Notes: generated by a model from the letters alone, not told the origin. Counted from the stretch's first letter, positions 27,922-39,396 are shown. The stretch is 64,000 bases of DNA from Candidatus Latescibacterota bacterium (GCA_016187725.1 JACPJE010000012.1:1-64000), one strand, 5' to 3'. Numbers and translations are program-made.

Positions 27922-30804
27922 ATGGCACGAAGCTCAGGATGGCTGGGATTACTGGGGCTGATGTTTTTCATCTACATGGTGCCCGAAGCACTGCTGGCTG
28001 CCAAGCTGGAATTGCGCCAGGCCGGCACCGGCGACACCGATATTTCCGTGGAGGTGGGGGACGAGTTCGAGGTGGAACTGTGGGTGGATGCCGAGAACCG
28101 GTCCATCTCTGGGGCCGCCATCTTCCTCAGCTTCGACGACCAGGTCCTGGAACTGGTCGACCACGACCGTCCTGGCTACCTGCCTTTCAGGCCCGGGGCC
28201 TTCCTCCGCAACGGCGAGATCTACCGCAACACCCTGCTGGCTGCCGACGACCCGGCCGCTGCCGCTGCCGGCACCCAGGTGGACTACAGCGTGGTGCGCG
28301 CCAGCGACCAGGGGGCCGGCAGCGCCGCCACCTTCAGGCTGCGGACCAAGGCCCCCTCTCCCCGCACAACCATCCGCATCGACGAGAGCGGCGGCCGGGA
28401 AACCCGCTTCTTCACGCCCGACGGGGCCCACCAGCCCTTCCAGTTCATCGCCCCCCTGCAGATCCAGGTCAAAGGCATCGAACTGGCCGGCATCCCCCAG
28501 CGCCTGGTGCTGGCCAGGGGCCAGGCCGACACTACCTCCCTGCAACTGGACCATTTCCTCTTCGACCCGCTCTACGGTCCCCAGGACATCCAGTGGTTCG
28601 TCTCCCCCAGCCCCGCCCTCTCCCTCGAATTCGATGCCCAGACCCGCCTGGTGCGCCTGCAGGCGCCTGCGGGGGCCTCGCTGTGGGAGCAGCTGCGGCT
28701 CACCGCCACCAACCCGGACGGGCAGTCCGCTTCCGCCATTGTGGAAGTCTACGTCGACGCCCCGCCCCAGCTGGCCGACGACCTGGGGCCGGTGGCCTTT
28801 GCCGAGGACCAGCCCTTCGAGTGGCCCCTGGAAAACCTGGTCAGTGATCCCGACTCCGGCCCCGACCGGCTGCAGTGGCAGTTCGAGGCGCCCCAGGAAC
28901 TGGGCGCCTCGCTGGGGGTTTCTCCCCGCACCCTGCGCTTCTCCCCCCTCCCGGACTGGAACGGCGAGGGCGCGCTCACCCTGATGGTGGCCGACGAATT
29001 CGGTTTTGCCGACACCGCCCGGGTCTCCTTTGCGGTCGCTCCGGTGGCGGATGCGCCCCGGTTCCGCATGGCGCCCAATATCCGCCTGATCCGCGGCCGG
29101 CAGGACAGCAGCCTGACCCGTCAGGCCCTGCTCAGCGACGCGGAGGAATCCCCTGATCAACTCGAACTCTCCTGGGAAGGCGCCGAGCACGTCGCCGTGC
29201 AGGAACGCGAAGGCCGGCTGGTGCTGGGGGCCTCCCTGGACTGGACCGGCACCGAGGAGATCCGCCTGCGGGTGAGCGATGGGAGTGGCCTGAGCGCCCA
29301 GACCCCGCTGACCGTCAGCGTGGTGCCCTCCCTGCCCCCCGCCCTGCAGGAGGTGCCCCGCCGCAGAGGCATCGCCCCGGGCACGTATTTCGTCCTGGTC
29401 CTCGACTCCCTGGTGGTGGACCCCGACGACGAGGCCGGCAATCTGCGCTGGCAGGTGAGCGGCCAGCAGCAATTGAGCGCTGATCTGAGCGGCAACCGGG
29501 CCGTGCGCATCGAGGCCTCCGACTCCTTTGCCGGCACCGAATTGCTCCACTTTGCCGTGGTCGATCCCAGCGGCGAAAGCGCCGGCTTCGACCTGCTGGT
29601 CTTTGCCGCCTCGGCCGACGGGGCGCCCACCATCGCCCCCCTGCCCGAACTCTCGGTGCCCCTAGGCGGGGTGGACACCTCCCTGGATCTGGACGAATAC
29701 CTCTTTGACCTGGACCAGGAGCCCTCGCAGATGGAGTGGTCTGCAGAGGCCATGGAGGGCGTGGAGCTGCGCATCGACCCCGACACCCACATGCTGGTGG
29801 TAAACCCTGCCATCGATACCCAATCCGGACTGCGCCAGGCCCAGCTGCGAGCGCGCGATCCGGACGGCCACGAAGCCCTGCAGACCCCCCTCCCTCACCT
29901 GATCGGGACCAGCGGCCCTGGCGACCCCGGTCCGGACAGCTCGCCGGCCCCCACAGTGCCGGTCCTGGCCTCCCTGCCCTCCCTCTCCATCCGGGCCGGC
30001 CAGTTCGACCAGAGCCTGGACCTGGACGATTTTGTCAGCCAGGCTGACCCTGCCACCCTCACCTGGGAGGTGCAGGCCCCCGAGCATCTGAGCGGATTGG
30101 TGGATGCCCAGAGCCACCGGCTGCTGGTATTGGCGGAAGCGGGATGGGAAGGCGAGGCTTTGCTGATCCTCAGGGCCAGGGATGCCCTGGGCAAGAGCGT
30201 GGAAGCAGTCCTGCGGGTCCTGGTGGTGCCGGCGGAACCGGCGCTGATCCTGCGGGAAACCCTGCAGGTGGACCTGCTGGAGGGCGATACCGAGATCCGC
30301 CTGCCCCTGAGCGATCTCTTCGAGGGACGGGAAATCCCAGAGGGCCTCATTTGGGAGGCCAGCGGCAGCCAGCCCATCCAGATCAGCCAGGATGCCGGCG
30401 TGCTGATTCTCAAGAGCGGGCAGCCCTGGCAAGGGAACGAAACCATCACCCTGCAGGCGCGCGATACCCAGAACCACCTGGCCAGCGGCCAGCTGACCCT
30501 GCAGGTCTATCCCGCCGACGGCAGCGCCGGCCAGGAGGTGTCCGAATTCCGCCTGGCCCTGCTGCCCAATCCCCTCCAGCCCGAATACCTGGATCTCTTC
30601 GTGCTCAGCGACCGCCCTCTCTCCCAGACCCCGCGACTGCGCCTGCAGTCCGGATCAAACCTGGAGGTGATCCAGGTGGCTCCGGGCATCTGGCAGGGCA
30701 GCCATGTGCTGCAGCCGGGCGAAGCTGAAACCCTGGGCTTTTTGGCCCTGGCCCTGGATCAGGACCGGCAACTGCTCAAGAGCAGCCTGTCCTTCAGCAA
30801 GTAG
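27922..30804 (+). CDS. Secreted protein with N-terminal cohesin-like domain and Ig/cadherin-like repeats
   Basis: GGGAGG RBS, signal-like LLGLMFFIYMVPEALLAAK. DISVEVGDEFEVELWVDAENRSISGAAIFLSFDDQVLELVD (cohesin-like). Repeated RLTATNPDGQSA / ILRARDALGKS / TLQARDTQNHLA modules. In-frame ATG 27922 used instead of 27370. Confidence 0.7.
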   Translation: MARSSGWLGLLGLMFFIYMVPEALLAAKLELRQAGTGDTDISVEVGDEFEVELWVDAENRSISGAAIFLSFDDQVLELVDHDRPGYLPFRPGAFLRNGEIYRNTLLAADDPAAAAAGTQVDYSVVRASDQGAGSAATFRLRTKAPSPRTTIRIDESGGRETRFFTPDGAHQPFQFIAPLQIQVKGIELAGIPQRLVLARGQADTTSLQLDHFLFDPLYGPQDIQWFVSPSPALSLEFDAQTRLVRLQAPAGASLWEQLRLTATNPDGQSASAIVEVYVDAPPQLADDLGPVAFAEDQPFEWPLENLVSDPDSGPDRLQWQFEAPQELGASLGVSPRTLRFSPLPDWNGEGALTLMVADEFGFADTARVSFAVAPVADAPRFRMAPNIRLIRGRQDSSLTRQALLSDAEESPDQLELSWEGAEHVAVQEREGRLVLGASLDWTGTEEIRLRVSDGSGLSAQTPLTVSVVPSLPPALQEVPRRRGIAPGTYFVLVLDSLVVDPDDEAGNLRWQVSGQQQLSADLSGNRAVRIEASDSFAGTELLHFAVVDPSGESAGFDLLVFAASADGAPTIAPLPELSVPLGGVDTSLDLDEYLFDLDQEPSQMEWSAEAMEGVELRIDPDTHMLVVNPAIDTQSGLRQAQLRARDPDGHEALQTPLPHLIGTSGPGDPGPDSSPAPTVPVLASLPSLSIRAGQFDQSLDLDDFVSQADPATLTWEVQAPEHLSGLVDAQSHRLLVLAEAGWEGEALLILRARDALGKSVEAVLRVLVVPAEPALILRETLQVDLLEGDTEIRLPLSDLFEGREIPEGLIWEASGSQPIQISQDAGVLILKSGQPWQGNETITLQARDTQNHLASGQLTLQVYPADGSAGQEVSEFRLALLPNPLQPEYLDLFVLSDRPLSQTPRLRLQSGSNLEVIQVAPGIWQGSHVLQPGEAETLGFLALALDQDRQLLKSSLSFSK

Positions 30805-32371
30805 GGGGTAGGTACCCCGAAGCCAGGCGCGTGTACTCCTCCACCTGACCCTTCTCCCAGGCTTCGTCCCGCCCCAACTCACTCGCCAGCACCTGCGCCA
30901 CTGCAGGCGCCGCCTCCACCGAGGCGCGCGCGTCCAGCAACAGACTGCGGGTGCGCCGGGCCAGCACGTCCTCCAGGGTGCGCGCCATCTCCGCCCGCGC
31001 CGCCCACACCACCTGCCCCATGAGGTAAGGCAAGCGCGGATGCAGCGGCTGGGCCCACACCGAGTCTGCAGCAATCAATTCCTCCACCCTCCCCCTTTCC
31101 GCCCCGTACGGATGCAGCGGGTCCTCCCATCCCGAACCCAACTCTTCCCTGGGCATCCAGCCCTGCAGGCGCAGTTCCTCGGTGGCGCAGGCACACACCG
31201 GTAACCCCCCCACCAAGGCCGCTGCATCCACCGTGTCCTGGGCCATCCGCCGGTAGGTGGTCCACTTGCCCCCGATGACGCTGACCAACCCGGCTGGCGA
31301 AACCAGCACCAGGTGCTCGCGGCCCACCGCCTTGGAGGCCCGCCCCGCCCGCTTGCCCTGCACCAGGGGCCGTTGTCCGGCGAAACAGCTGAGGATATCG
31401 GCGCGGCCCGGATCGCGCCGCAGATAACGGGCCGCGTTGCGCAGGATGAAGTCCACCTCCTCGGCCAGGGGCTTGGGCTCCAGCTCGGGCCAGGGCATGG
31501 CCGTGTCCGTGGTCCCCACCAGCACCCGCTGGTGCCAGGGGATCACAAAGAGCACCCGGCCGTCGTCGGTGTGGGGCACCATGATGGCTGCCTCGCCGGG
31601 CTGGAAGGCCGCGTCAAGCACCAGGTGTACGCCCTGGCTGGGCGCCAGCAGGGGTTTGCTGGAGGGCTCGTCCAGATGGCGCAGCTGGTCGGCGAAGACC
31701 CCGGTGGCATTGACCACCACCCGACCCTTCAACTCGTGGACCTGTCCCTTTTCCTCGTCCACCCCCCGCACCCCCTCCACCATCCCTTTGCCCTTGAGCA
31801 GCCCCTCCACCCGCAGGTAGTTCAGCAACACTGCCCCGTGGTCAGCGGCAGTGCGGGCCAGGGCCAGGGCCAGGCGCGCGTCGTCGAACTGGGCGTCGTG
31901 GTACACCACCCCGCCCAGCAGACGGTGGGTCTCCACGTTGGGGATCTGTTCCAGGGTCTGGCGCGGGTCCAGGAGCCGGGAGGGGGCCAGCTTCAACTCC
32001 CCGGCCAACCGGTCGTAGAGCTTGAGCCCAACTCCGTAGAAGGGCCCTTCCCACCACCGGTACCGGGGCACCACAAAGGCCAGGTCGCGCACCAGGTGGG
32101 GCGCGTTGCGGAAGATCAGCCCCCGTTCCCGCAGGGCCTCCACCACCAGCGAGACATTGCCTTGCTTGAGGTAGCGCACCCCCCCATGCACCAGCTTGGT
32201 GCTGCGGCTCGAAGTCCCCTGGGCAAAATCCCGCTGTTCAAGGAGTAGGGTCCGGTACCCGCGCGTCTGGGCATCCACCGCTACCCCTAATCCCGTGGCC
32301 CCCCCGCCCACCACGATCAGGTCCCAGACCTCGTCCCCCAGCCTGCCCAGCATTTGCTCCCGGTCCATCAT
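30794..32371 (-). CDS. glpD: Glycerol-3-phosphate dehydrogenase (FAD)
   Basis: [76 protein letters not shown] overlap with glpK. Confidence 0.94.
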   Translation of the reverse strand: MMDREQMLGRLGDEVWDLIVVGGGATGLGVAVDAQTRGYRTLLLEQRDFAQGTSSRSTKLVHGGVRYLKQGNVSLVVEALRERGLIFRNAPHLVRDLAFVVPRYRWWEGPFYGVGLKLYDRLAGELKLAPSRLLDPRQTLEQIPNVETHRLLGGVVYHDAQFDDARLALALARTAADHGAVLLNYLRVEGLLKGKGMVEGVRGVDEEKGQVHELKGRVVVNATGVFADQLRHLDEPSSKPLLAPSQGVHLVLDAAFQPGEAAIMVPHTDDGRVLFVIPWHQRVLVGTTDTAMPWPELEPKPLAEEVDFILRNAARYLRRDPGRADILSCFAGQRPLVQGKRAGRASKAVGREHLVLVSPAGLVSVIGGKWTTYRRMAQDTVDAAALVGGLPVCACATEELRLQGWMPREELGSGWEDPLHPYGAERGRVEELIAADSVWAQPLHPRLPYLMGQVVWAARAEMARTLEDVLARRTRSLLLDARASVEAAPAVAQVLASELGRDEAWEKGQVEEYTRLASGYLPPTC

Positions 32372-33858
32372 TGCCCTCCCCAGCCCAGGCTGCGCTCCAA
32401 TGCCCGGTGCCAGCGCTCCTTGAGTGCCTCCCGAGCCCCAGCCGCCATGCCCGGCTCGAAGCGCCGTTCCAATCTCCACTGACCCGCCAGTGCCGCCACC
32501 TCCGGCCACAGCCCCACCCCCAGACCCGCCAGGTACGCCGCCCCCAGAGCCGTGGTCTCGGTCAGCGCTGGCCGCTCCACCGGGATGCCCAGCACGTCGG
32601 CCTGCATTTGCATCAGCAGATCGCTGGCCGACGCGCCGCCGTCTACCCGCAGGGCGCTCAACCCCACCCCGGCATCCGCCTCCATGGCCTCCAGCAGATC
32701 GGCCACCTGCAGGGCAATGCCCTCCAGGGTGGCCCGGGCCAGGTGGGCGGCGGTGGTCCCCCGAGTCAACCCGAAGATAGTCCCCCGCGCCTCCGGGTCC
32801 CAGTGCGGAGCGCCCAGGCCGGCAAAGGCCGGCACCACCACCACCCCACCGCTGTTTGGCACGCTGGCCGCCAGCTCGTTTACCTGGGGTGCCGAATCGA
32901 TGATCCCCAATCCGTCGCGCAGCCACTGGATGGCGGCTCCCCCCACAAAGACGCTCCCCTCCAGGGCGTATTCGGGGGGCTGGCCTTCCAGTTGCCAGGC
33001 TGCGGTGCTCAGCAGGCGGTGGTGGCTGATGATTGGCTCGGTGCCGGTGTGGCGCAGGAGGAAGCAGCCCGTGCCATAAGTATTCTTGGCCAGGCCGGGC
33101 CGGGTGCACTGCTGCCCAAAGAGGGCGGCCTGCTGATCCCCGGCCATCCCGGCGATGGGGATGGATGCCCCCAGAAGTGCGGGCAGGGTCCGGGCCACCA
33201 CCCCGCTGCTGGGCGCGATGCGGGGCAGCAACTCGGGGGGGATGCCGAAGAGGTCCAGCAACTCCTGGTCCCAGGTGCCCCGGCGCAGGTCCAGCAGCAG
33301 GGTGCGGCTGGCGTTGGTAATATCGGTCAGATGCTCGCCGCCGCTCAGCTTCCAGACCAGCCACGAATCGACGGTGCCGGCGGCCAGTTCCCCTTTTTCG
33401 GCACGTCCCCGGGCGCCGGGCACGTGGTCCAGCAGCCAGGCGATCTTGGTGGCCGAGAAATAGGGATCCAGGAGCAGGCCGGTCTTCTCCCTGACCAGGT
33501 CCTCGCAGCCCTCTTCCCTCAGGCGGGCGCAGTGCCCTGCAGTGCGGCGGTCCTGCCAGACCAGGGCCCGGTGCAGGGGCGCCCCGCTGGCCCGCTCCCA
33601 CAGCAGGGCGGTCTCCCGCTGGTTGGCGATGCCGATGGCCGCCACCTCCGCCGGGCCCACACCCGCCCTGGCCAGGACCTGCCTGGCCATATCCAACTGG
33701 GTCTGCCAGATCTCCTCGGGATCGTGCTCCACCCAGCCGGGCCGGGGATAGTGCTGGGTGAGGGGCTCCTGGGCCTGGGCCACCATCTCGCCGGTCTCGT
33801 CGAAAAGCAGGGCCCGCGAACTGCTGGTCCCCTGGTCCAGGGCCAGGATATGGGGCAT
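32368..33858 (-). CDS. glpK: Glycerol kinase
   Basis: [80 protein letters not shown]. Confidence 0.96.
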   Translation of the reverse strand: MPHILALDQGTSSSRALLFDETGEMVAQAQEPLTQHYPRPGWVEHDPEEIWQTQLDMARQVLARAGVGPAEVAAIGIANQRETALLWERASGAPLHRALVWQDRRTAGHCARLREEGCEDLVREKTGLLLDPYFSATKIAWLLDHVPGARGRAEKGELAAGTVDSWLVWKLSGGEHLTDITNASRTLLLDLRRGTWDQELLDLFGIPPELLPRIAPSSGVVARTLPALLGASIPIAGMAGDQQAALFGQQCTRPGLAKNTYGTGCFLLRHTGTEPIISHHRLLSTAAWQLEGQPPEYALEGSVFVGGAAIQWLRDGLGIIDSAPQVNELAASVPNSGGVVVVPAFAGLGAPHWDPEARGTIFGLTRGTTAAHLARATLEGIALQVADLLEAMEADAGVGLSALRVDGGASASDLLMQMQADVLGIPVERPALTETTALGAAYLAGLGVGLWPEVAALAGQWRLERRFEPGMAAGAREALKERWHRALERSLGWGGQ

Positions 33859-33946
33859 GAATCCCTCCTTTGGCGCGTTCCTGTTCCTGCCTATATTACT
33901 GCGTCGCCCACCCCCCTGCCAACCGGCCAGCCGAGGAGCCAGCCAG

Positions 33947-34672
33947 ATGACCGAAACCGAGATCTACGAATTCGACCTGAACGGATACATCATCTTCCGC
34001 GACCTGATTCCCCCCGACCTGGTGCGCCGCATGAACGAGCGCATCGACGCCGACCAGGCCGGTGAGTTCCCCCACAGCTTCCAGTTCCTCCACCTCGACC
34101 CCTGCTTCATGGAATTGATGGCCCACCCGCGCACCCTGCATATCATGCGCACCATCATCGGCGACTGGCTGCGCTTGGACCACACCTACGGCCTGCAGAT
34201 GAACAAGGAGACCGAGGTGCGCGAGAACCTGCACGGCGGCCTGCGCGCCGACCAGGGCGAGCACCAGTACCAGTGGGCTTACAACCGGATGTGGAACGGC
34301 CTGATCGTGGTGATGTACGCCCTCGAAGACGTCCCCCCCGGGGCCGGCGGTCTGATCGTGGTCCCCGGCAGCCACAAGGCGGCCCTCAACAGCTACAAAC
34401 CCGAGGTCTACTCGCACCTGGTGGTCAATCCTTCGTTCAAGGCCGGCGACCTGCTCATCTTCACCGAGGCCCTGGTCCACGGGACCCGCAAATGGATCGC
34501 CCCCGGGCGCCGGCGGGCCCTGCTCTACAAATACTCCCCCGGGTACTCCACCTGGGGCGACGCCGCCAATCTCAAGAAGTACGAGGCCATGGCCACCACC
34601 CAGCTGCAGCGCGACCTCTTGCGACCGCCCTACGTGGGCAAACGCACCCCGCTCGACTTTCCAGAGGTCTGA
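33947..34672 (+). CDS. Phytanoyl-CoA dioxygenase (PhyH) family protein
   Basis: [55 protein letters not shown]. Confidence 0.85.
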   Translation: MTETEIYEFDLNGYIIFRDLIPPDLVRRMNERIDADQAGEFPHSFQFLHLDPCFMELMAHPRTLHIMRTIIGDWLRLDHTYGLQMNKETEVRENLHGGLRADQGEHQYQWAYNRMWNGLIVVMYALEDVPPGAGGLIVVPGSHKAALNSYKPEVYSHLVVNPSFKAGDLLIFTEALVHGTRKWIAPGRRRALLYKYSPGYSTWGDAANLKKYEAMATTQLQRDLLRPPYVGKRTPLDFPEV

Positions 34673-34779
34673 GGCCATGCTCAAGCAAGGCGCCTGGGCC
34701 TGAAGCCCCCGGCGCACCGGGAACTGCCCCTTCGAGTATATTCTGAAGTACCAGTCCTCCTCGCCCCCAGAGGTGTCCC

Positions 34780-37101
34780 ATGCCCACCTCAGTTCTCCTC
34801 CTCCTCGCCCTGCCCACCCTCCTGGGCGCCGATGAATTGCGCTTCGACACCCCGCAGGAATGGCAGACCTGGAAGTTGCCCCTGGGCGCAGTGGAATTCA
34901 CCTCGACCGGCGACCTCAAGCCCGTCCAGATCCGCAAGAACACCAATGCTTCCCTGGACGCCCTGCACTACGGGGGCGGCATCCGCAGCGCGGGGGGAGC
35001 TGATCAGCGCGCTGCCCTCTCGGTACTGGATGGCGATCTCAATACGGGCTGGTCCCCCGACCCGGAGGCGCCCCTGGAAGACCGCTTCATCGAAATCGAC
35101 CTGGGCCGGGGGGTCTCGGCCTACCGGGTGACCCTGCTCTTCGCCGAGGACGCCCCGCCCTTCGAACTCTTCGACCTGCTGCTCTCCACCGGGGAGCAGC
35201 AGCTCGACCAGATCGCCAATCCCATCCCCAACACCCTGGTCTACCGCATCAGCGAGCGCTTCAAGGAGAACACCAGACACCGGCTGGTCTACCAGCTGGA
35301 CCGGCCGGAGCACACCCCCATCCAGTACCTGCGCATCGCGGTCCTCAAAAGCCCGCCAGGCGCCCGGCTGGCCGAGGTGGAGGTGGAGGGCATCGGCGAC
35401 AACCTGCTGCTCGATCTGGGCCAGAAGGGCGGCGACATCCAGATCATCGTCGACACCAGCAAACCGGACGAAGCCGTGCAGACGGGCAATGCCCAGGCCC
35501 TCACCGACGGCGACCTGAACACCCGCTGGCAGCAGCGCAACGAGCCGCGCGCCCCCTACGACATCTGGGGCAATATCACCCTCGACCTGGGCGCCGTGTA
35601 CTGGGTGGACTGGTTCCGCCTCATCGGCGGGGTGGTGGTGCGTTCCGGCTCGGGGGGCGGCATCACCACCGCCCACTACGTCTCCCGGCGCAGCTTCATC
35701 TACAAGTACTACGAAGTGCTCACCTCCGACGGCTCCCTGGCACCAGACGGCAGCCGGGTGTGGACCAAGCACTACGCCGACTATCCCACCCAGGAATCCT
35801 TCACCATGGGCATGGCCGACCACAAGTTCGACCCCCTCCCCACCCGCTACGTCCGGTTCGTCTGGCGGGTATGGGACGCCGCCTGCGCCGTGGCCGTGGG
35901 CGGCACCCAGGGCAGGACCTCCCAGTTCTGCCTGGTGACCGGTGCCACCGAGGAACTACAAGTTTTCGGCGAGGGTTATCCGCAGTCCCTGGAGTTCTCC
36001 TCTCCCACCATCGACCTGAGTGCCGGCAAGAATCTGCAGCGCATCTCGTGGCAGGCCAACACCCCCCCAGGCACCCGCCTCGAGATCCGCAGCCGCACCG
36101 GCAACGAGGTGGTCCAGCAGCTGACCTTCCGCGACAAGGACGGCAAGGAGGTCACCCAGAAGAAATACGAGAAACTCATCCCCTCCTTCCGCGGCCCCGT
36201 CGACACCCTGCTGGTGGCCGGCGGCGACTGGAGCCCCTGGAGCAAGATCTACGGCGCCTCCGGCGAGGCCTTCCACTCCCCCTCGCCCCGGCGCTACCTG
36301 GAACTCAACGCCCGCCTGACCAGCGACAACCCCGATCAGGGGGCCAGCCTGGACTGGCTGGCTCTCGAATACACCTCTCCCCTGGCCAGCCGGGCCATCG
36401 GCGAGATCTCCCCCCCGGAGGTGCGCCCTGGCGAACCCACCGAATTCTCCTACTTCCTGCGACCCGAGGGCGCCGCCCCCGGCCTGGACCAGCTGGCCAT
36501 CGAAGCCACCGTGCCCCTGCGCTTCACCGCCGCCTATGTGGACCAGCAGCCGGTGGAGGCCGAGGCGGATTCCACTCCCGCCGGCTTCCAGGTCAAGTTC
36601 CCCCGCCCGCTGCGCTCCGATCAGCTGGTGGAGCTGCGCTTCTCCTCGGCGGTCTTCCTCCAGTCCACCCGCTTCGACCTGTTTCTGGAGGACAGCCGCT
36701 CCAAGGTGCGCCAGCCCGCCGAGCCGGGCGACGCCACCCAACTGGCCGAGAGCAACTCCAACGTCGTGCGCCTGCCGGTAGCCGACCATCTGCTGGCCAA
36801 CCTCTCCCTGGCCGCGGTCTTCACCCCCAACGGGGACGGGATCAACGACCAGTTGCAGGTCTCCCTGGACCTGGTCAATGTGCTGGCCCCCCGGCCTCTG
36901 CGCCTGCGCCTCTACGACCTGGCCGGCAGGCTGGTCTACGCCGCAGAAAAGCAGGCCATGGCCGGCCGCCAGGAGTTTTCCTGGAACGGCCGGGGAGCCG
37001 GCGGCCAGCTGCTGCCTCCCGGCCTCTACCTGCTCGAACTGACCATCGAGGGCGATGCCCGCCAGGAAAACACCCGGCGCGTGGTGCAGGTGGTGTACTG
37101 A
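34780..37101 (+). CDS. Secreted protein with discoidin-like regions and FlgD-like tail
   Basis: ALSVLDGDLNTGWSPDPEAPLEDRFIEIDLGRGVSAYRVTLLF (F5/8-C-like); AAVFTPNGDGINDQLQVSLDLVNV...LRLYDLAGRLV...WNGRGAGGQLLPPGLYLLEL. Confidence 0.75.
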   Translation: MPTSVLLLLALPTLLGADELRFDTPQEWQTWKLPLGAVEFTSTGDLKPVQIRKNTNASLDALHYGGGIRSAGGADQRAALSVLDGDLNTGWSPDPEAPLEDRFIEIDLGRGVSAYRVTLLFAEDAPPFELFDLLLSTGEQQLDQIANPIPNTLVYRISERFKENTRHRLVYQLDRPEHTPIQYLRIAVLKSPPGARLAEVEVEGIGDNLLLDLGQKGGDIQIIVDTSKPDEAVQTGNAQALTDGDLNTRWQQRNEPRAPYDIWGNITLDLGAVYWVDWFRLIGGVVVRSGSGGGITTAHYVSRRSFIYKYYEVLTSDGSLAPDGSRVWTKHYADYPTQESFTMGMADHKFDPLPTRYVRFVWRVWDAACAVAVGGTQGRTSQFCLVTGATEELQVFGEGYPQSLEFSSPTIDLSAGKNLQRISWQANTPPGTRLEIRSRTGNEVVQQLTFRDKDGKEVTQKKYEKLIPSFRGPVDTLLVAGGDWSPWSKIYGASGEAFHSPSPRRYLELNARLTSDNPDQGASLDWLALEYTSPLASRAIGEISPPEVRPGEPTEFSYFLRPEGAAPGLDQLAIEATVPLRFTAAYVDQQPVEAEADSTPAGFQVKFPRPLRSDQLVELRFSSAVFLQSTRFDLFLEDSRSKVRQPAEPGDATQLAESNSNVVRLPVADHLLANLSLAAVFTPNGDGINDQLQVSLDLVNVLAPRPLRLRLYDLAGRLVYAAEKQAMAGRQEFSWNGRGAGGQLLPPGLYLLELTIEGDARQENTRRVVQVVY

Positions 37102-37104
37102 CCT

Positions 37105-37133
37105 TTGACAGGTCCCCTTCGCCCGGTTACATT
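37105..37133 (+). promoter_or_regulatory. Sigma-70-like promoter for ABC transporter operon
   Basis: TTGACA (37105-37110), N17, TACATT (37128-37133). Confidence 0.5.
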
Positions 37134-37162
37134 CCTGCACCTTCTCTTTCTGCTGGCTGCCT

Positions 37163-38515
37163 ATGCGCTCCCAAATCGTCTTCGCCGCCCTGCTCCTGCT
37201 CTACGGCCTCTCCTTTTTCCTGCGGGGCGAAGACCCCAGGGCCGCGCTGGGAGACCGCGTCATGGAAGGAGTCTTCTTCCAGGGGGGATACGGCCTGCAG
37301 TGGGTCTACGACGCCGGCGAGGAATTCGAGCGGGCCCACCCCGACATCACCGCCCATGTGTGGGGCAACCCCCGGGCCTGGGACCAGACCCGCCCCCGCT
37401 TCCTGGCCGGCAATCCGCCCGACGCCTTCTGGTGCATCCACAACATCAATTTCTGGGTCAATCTCCAGGACGGCCTGGTCGCCGATCTGGACTCGCTGAT
37501 GGAGTCCCCCGCCTACGGCCAGGAGAATGTCAGGTTCAAGGATACCTTCCTGCCCGGCACCCTGGAGCAGGGCCAGTACCAGGGCAAGCAGTACTTCCTT
37601 CCCCTCACCTACGCCGTCATCGGCCTGTGGTACAACAAGAAGATGTTCGACGAACACGGCTGGGCCCTGCCTTCCACCTGGGACGAGTTTATGGCCCTCT
37701 GCGAAACGATCAAGACCACCACCTCCATCGCCCCCCTCACCCATCAGGGCAAGTACCCCTCTTATTTCGGGATGATCTACCGCGCCCTGCTCTACAAGCT
37801 GGGGGGCGAGGATCTCTTCGTCGCCATCGACAACCTGGAACCAGGGGCCTGGCAGCGCCCTGAGGTGATCCAGGCGGCCCAGCTGGCGCGCCAGGTAGTG
37901 GATAAGGGCTATATCCTCGAAGGCTCCTCCTCCTTCTCCCACACCGAAGGGCAGATGATCTGGCTGCAGGGCAAGGCCGCCATGATCCCCTGCGGCACCT
38001 GGCTCGAATCCGAGATGAAGAACGCCCTACCCCCCGGCTTCGAGATGCGCCTCATGCCCGTGCCCGGCTTTCCCGAGGGCCGAGGAGGGCTCAGGGCCGT
38101 GGAGGCGGACGCCGGCCCGGCTTTCTGGGTGCCCCGCCAGGCCGCCCACCCGGACTGGGGCATGGAGTACTTCCGCATCCTGCTCTCCAGGAAGATGGCC
38201 GCCCATTTCCTGGCCACTATCGGCTCGGTCGTGCCCATTGCGGGCAGCACCGAGGGAGTGGCCATCCCCCCGGCCATGCAGAGCGCCCTGGACGCGGTCC
38301 AGGTAGCCGGCGGCGAGACCTTCAATCTGCGCTTCGCCTCCTGGTACCCCGAACTGCGCATCGAGTTCGAGAACGCCCTGGGCGGCCTGCTCAACGGGTA
38401 CCTCTCTCCCGACCAGTTCGCCGCCCGGGTCGAGGAAAAAGCCCAAGGTCTGCGCCAGGACCCCGACCTGGTGCGCATGCGGCGCTCTCCCTCCAGGCCC
38501 CTGGCCAGCAACTGA
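37163..38515 (+). CDS. ABC sugar transporter extracellular solute-binding protein
   Basis: Family 1 SBP pattern: EEFERAHPDITAHVWGNPRAWDQTRPRFLAGNPPDAFWCIHN; followed by two permeases. Confidence 0.85.
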   Translation: MRSQIVFAALLLLYGLSFFLRGEDPRAALGDRVMEGVFFQGGYGLQWVYDAGEEFERAHPDITAHVWGNPRAWDQTRPRFLAGNPPDAFWCIHNINFWVNLQDGLVADLDSLMESPAYGQENVRFKDTFLPGTLEQGQYQGKQYFLPLTYAVIGLWYNKKMFDEHGWALPSTWDEFMALCETIKTTTSIAPLTHQGKYPSYFGMIYRALLYKLGGEDLFVAIDNLEPGAWQRPEVIQAAQLARQVVDKGYILEGSSSFSHTEGQMIWLQGKAAMIPCGTWLESEMKNALPPGFEMRLMPVPGFPEGRGGLRAVEADAGPAFWVPRQAAHPDWGMEYFRILLSRKMAAHFLATIGSVVPIAGSTEGVAIPPAMQSALDAVQVAGGETFNLRFASWYPELRIEFENALGGLLNGYLSPDQFAARVEEKAQGLRQDPDLVRMRRSPSRPLASN

Positions 38516-38520
38516 GCCCC

Positions 38521-39396
38521 ATGCAGAAGAACTGGAAAGCCGGCCTGCTCTTCGTCCTGCCCGCCCTGGTCCTGTACCTGCTCTTCATGATCGTCCCCTA
38601 TATGCTGGCCTTTGGGGTGAGCTTTGCCAAGTGGCGGGGAGTCTCCATGCAGCTCCACTTCAACGGGCTGGACAACTTCCACCAGATGTTCGGGGATCCC
38701 TATTTCTGGAAGGCCCTGCGCAATACGGTGTTTTTCACCGTCTTCACCGGAGCCCTAGTGCCGGCCCTGGCCCTGCACTTTGCCGTGGCCATCTCGCGCC
38801 GGCTGGTGCGGGGGCCGCGTTTCTTCCGGGTGGCCTTCTTCTTCCCCAACCTCATCTCCCAGGTGGCCATCGCCGTGCTGTGGTGGTTCGCCCTCAACCC
38901 CGAGTTCGGCATCCTCAGCAATTTTTTGCGCCTCTTCGGCCTGGCTGACCTGCCCTCCTGGCTGGGCGACCCGGCCTGGGCTCCCTGGTGCGTGGTGGCG
39001 GTCAAGGTCTGGGCCGCCACCGGCTTCTACATGATCCTGTACCTGTCGGCCATCGAGGGCATCCCCACCGATTACTACGACGCCTGCCGCATCGACGGGG
39101 CCGGCGAATGGCAGTCCTTCTGGCACGTAACGCTGCCCCTGCTCTCCGAGATGATGAAGGTCAGCGTGGTCTTCCTGCTTTTGAATGGGTTCGGCACCTT
39201 CGACGTGGTGCGGATCATGACCGATGGCGGGCCGGACCGGGCCACCGAGACCCTGGCCACCTATATCTATGAGAACGCCTTCGAACTGGGCAAATTCGGC
39301 TACGCCACCACCCTGGCCATGACCCTCTTCCTCATCACCTTTGCCCTGGCGCTCTTCTCCCTGTGGCTGCAGCGCCGCGAGGTGGTCGAATACTGA
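38521..39396 (+). CDS. Carbohydrate ABC transporter permease (MalF/UgpA-like)
   Basis: Multi-pass; EGIPTDYYDACRIDGAGEWQSFWHVTLPLLSEMM (EAA-like loop). Confidence 0.9.
   Translation: MQKNWKAGLLFVLPALVLYLLFMIVPYMLAFGVSFAKWRGVSMQLHFNGLDNFHQMFGDPYFWKALRNTVFFTVFTGALVPALALHFAVAISRRLVRGPRFFRVAFFFPNLISQVAIAVLWWFALNPEFGILSNFLRLFGLADLPSWLGDPAWAPWCVVAVKVWAATGFYMILYLSAIEGIPTDYYDACRIDGAGEWQSFWHVTLPLLSEMMKVSVVFLLLNGFGTFDVVRIMTDGGPDRATETLATYIYENAFELGKFGYATTLAMTLFLITFALALFSLWLQRREVVEY

Noticed and set aside
32372-33601. Upstream extension of the glpD frame to 935 aa
   Set aside because: It runs out of frame through glpK; GlpD begins at 32371 with an ATGA overlap.
34690-34706. GG-N10-GC hit (GGCCATGCTCAAGC) upstream of 34780
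   Set aside because: Lacks the TGGCAY and TTGC context; considered chance, so this FlgD-tail gene is not included in the sigma-54 set.
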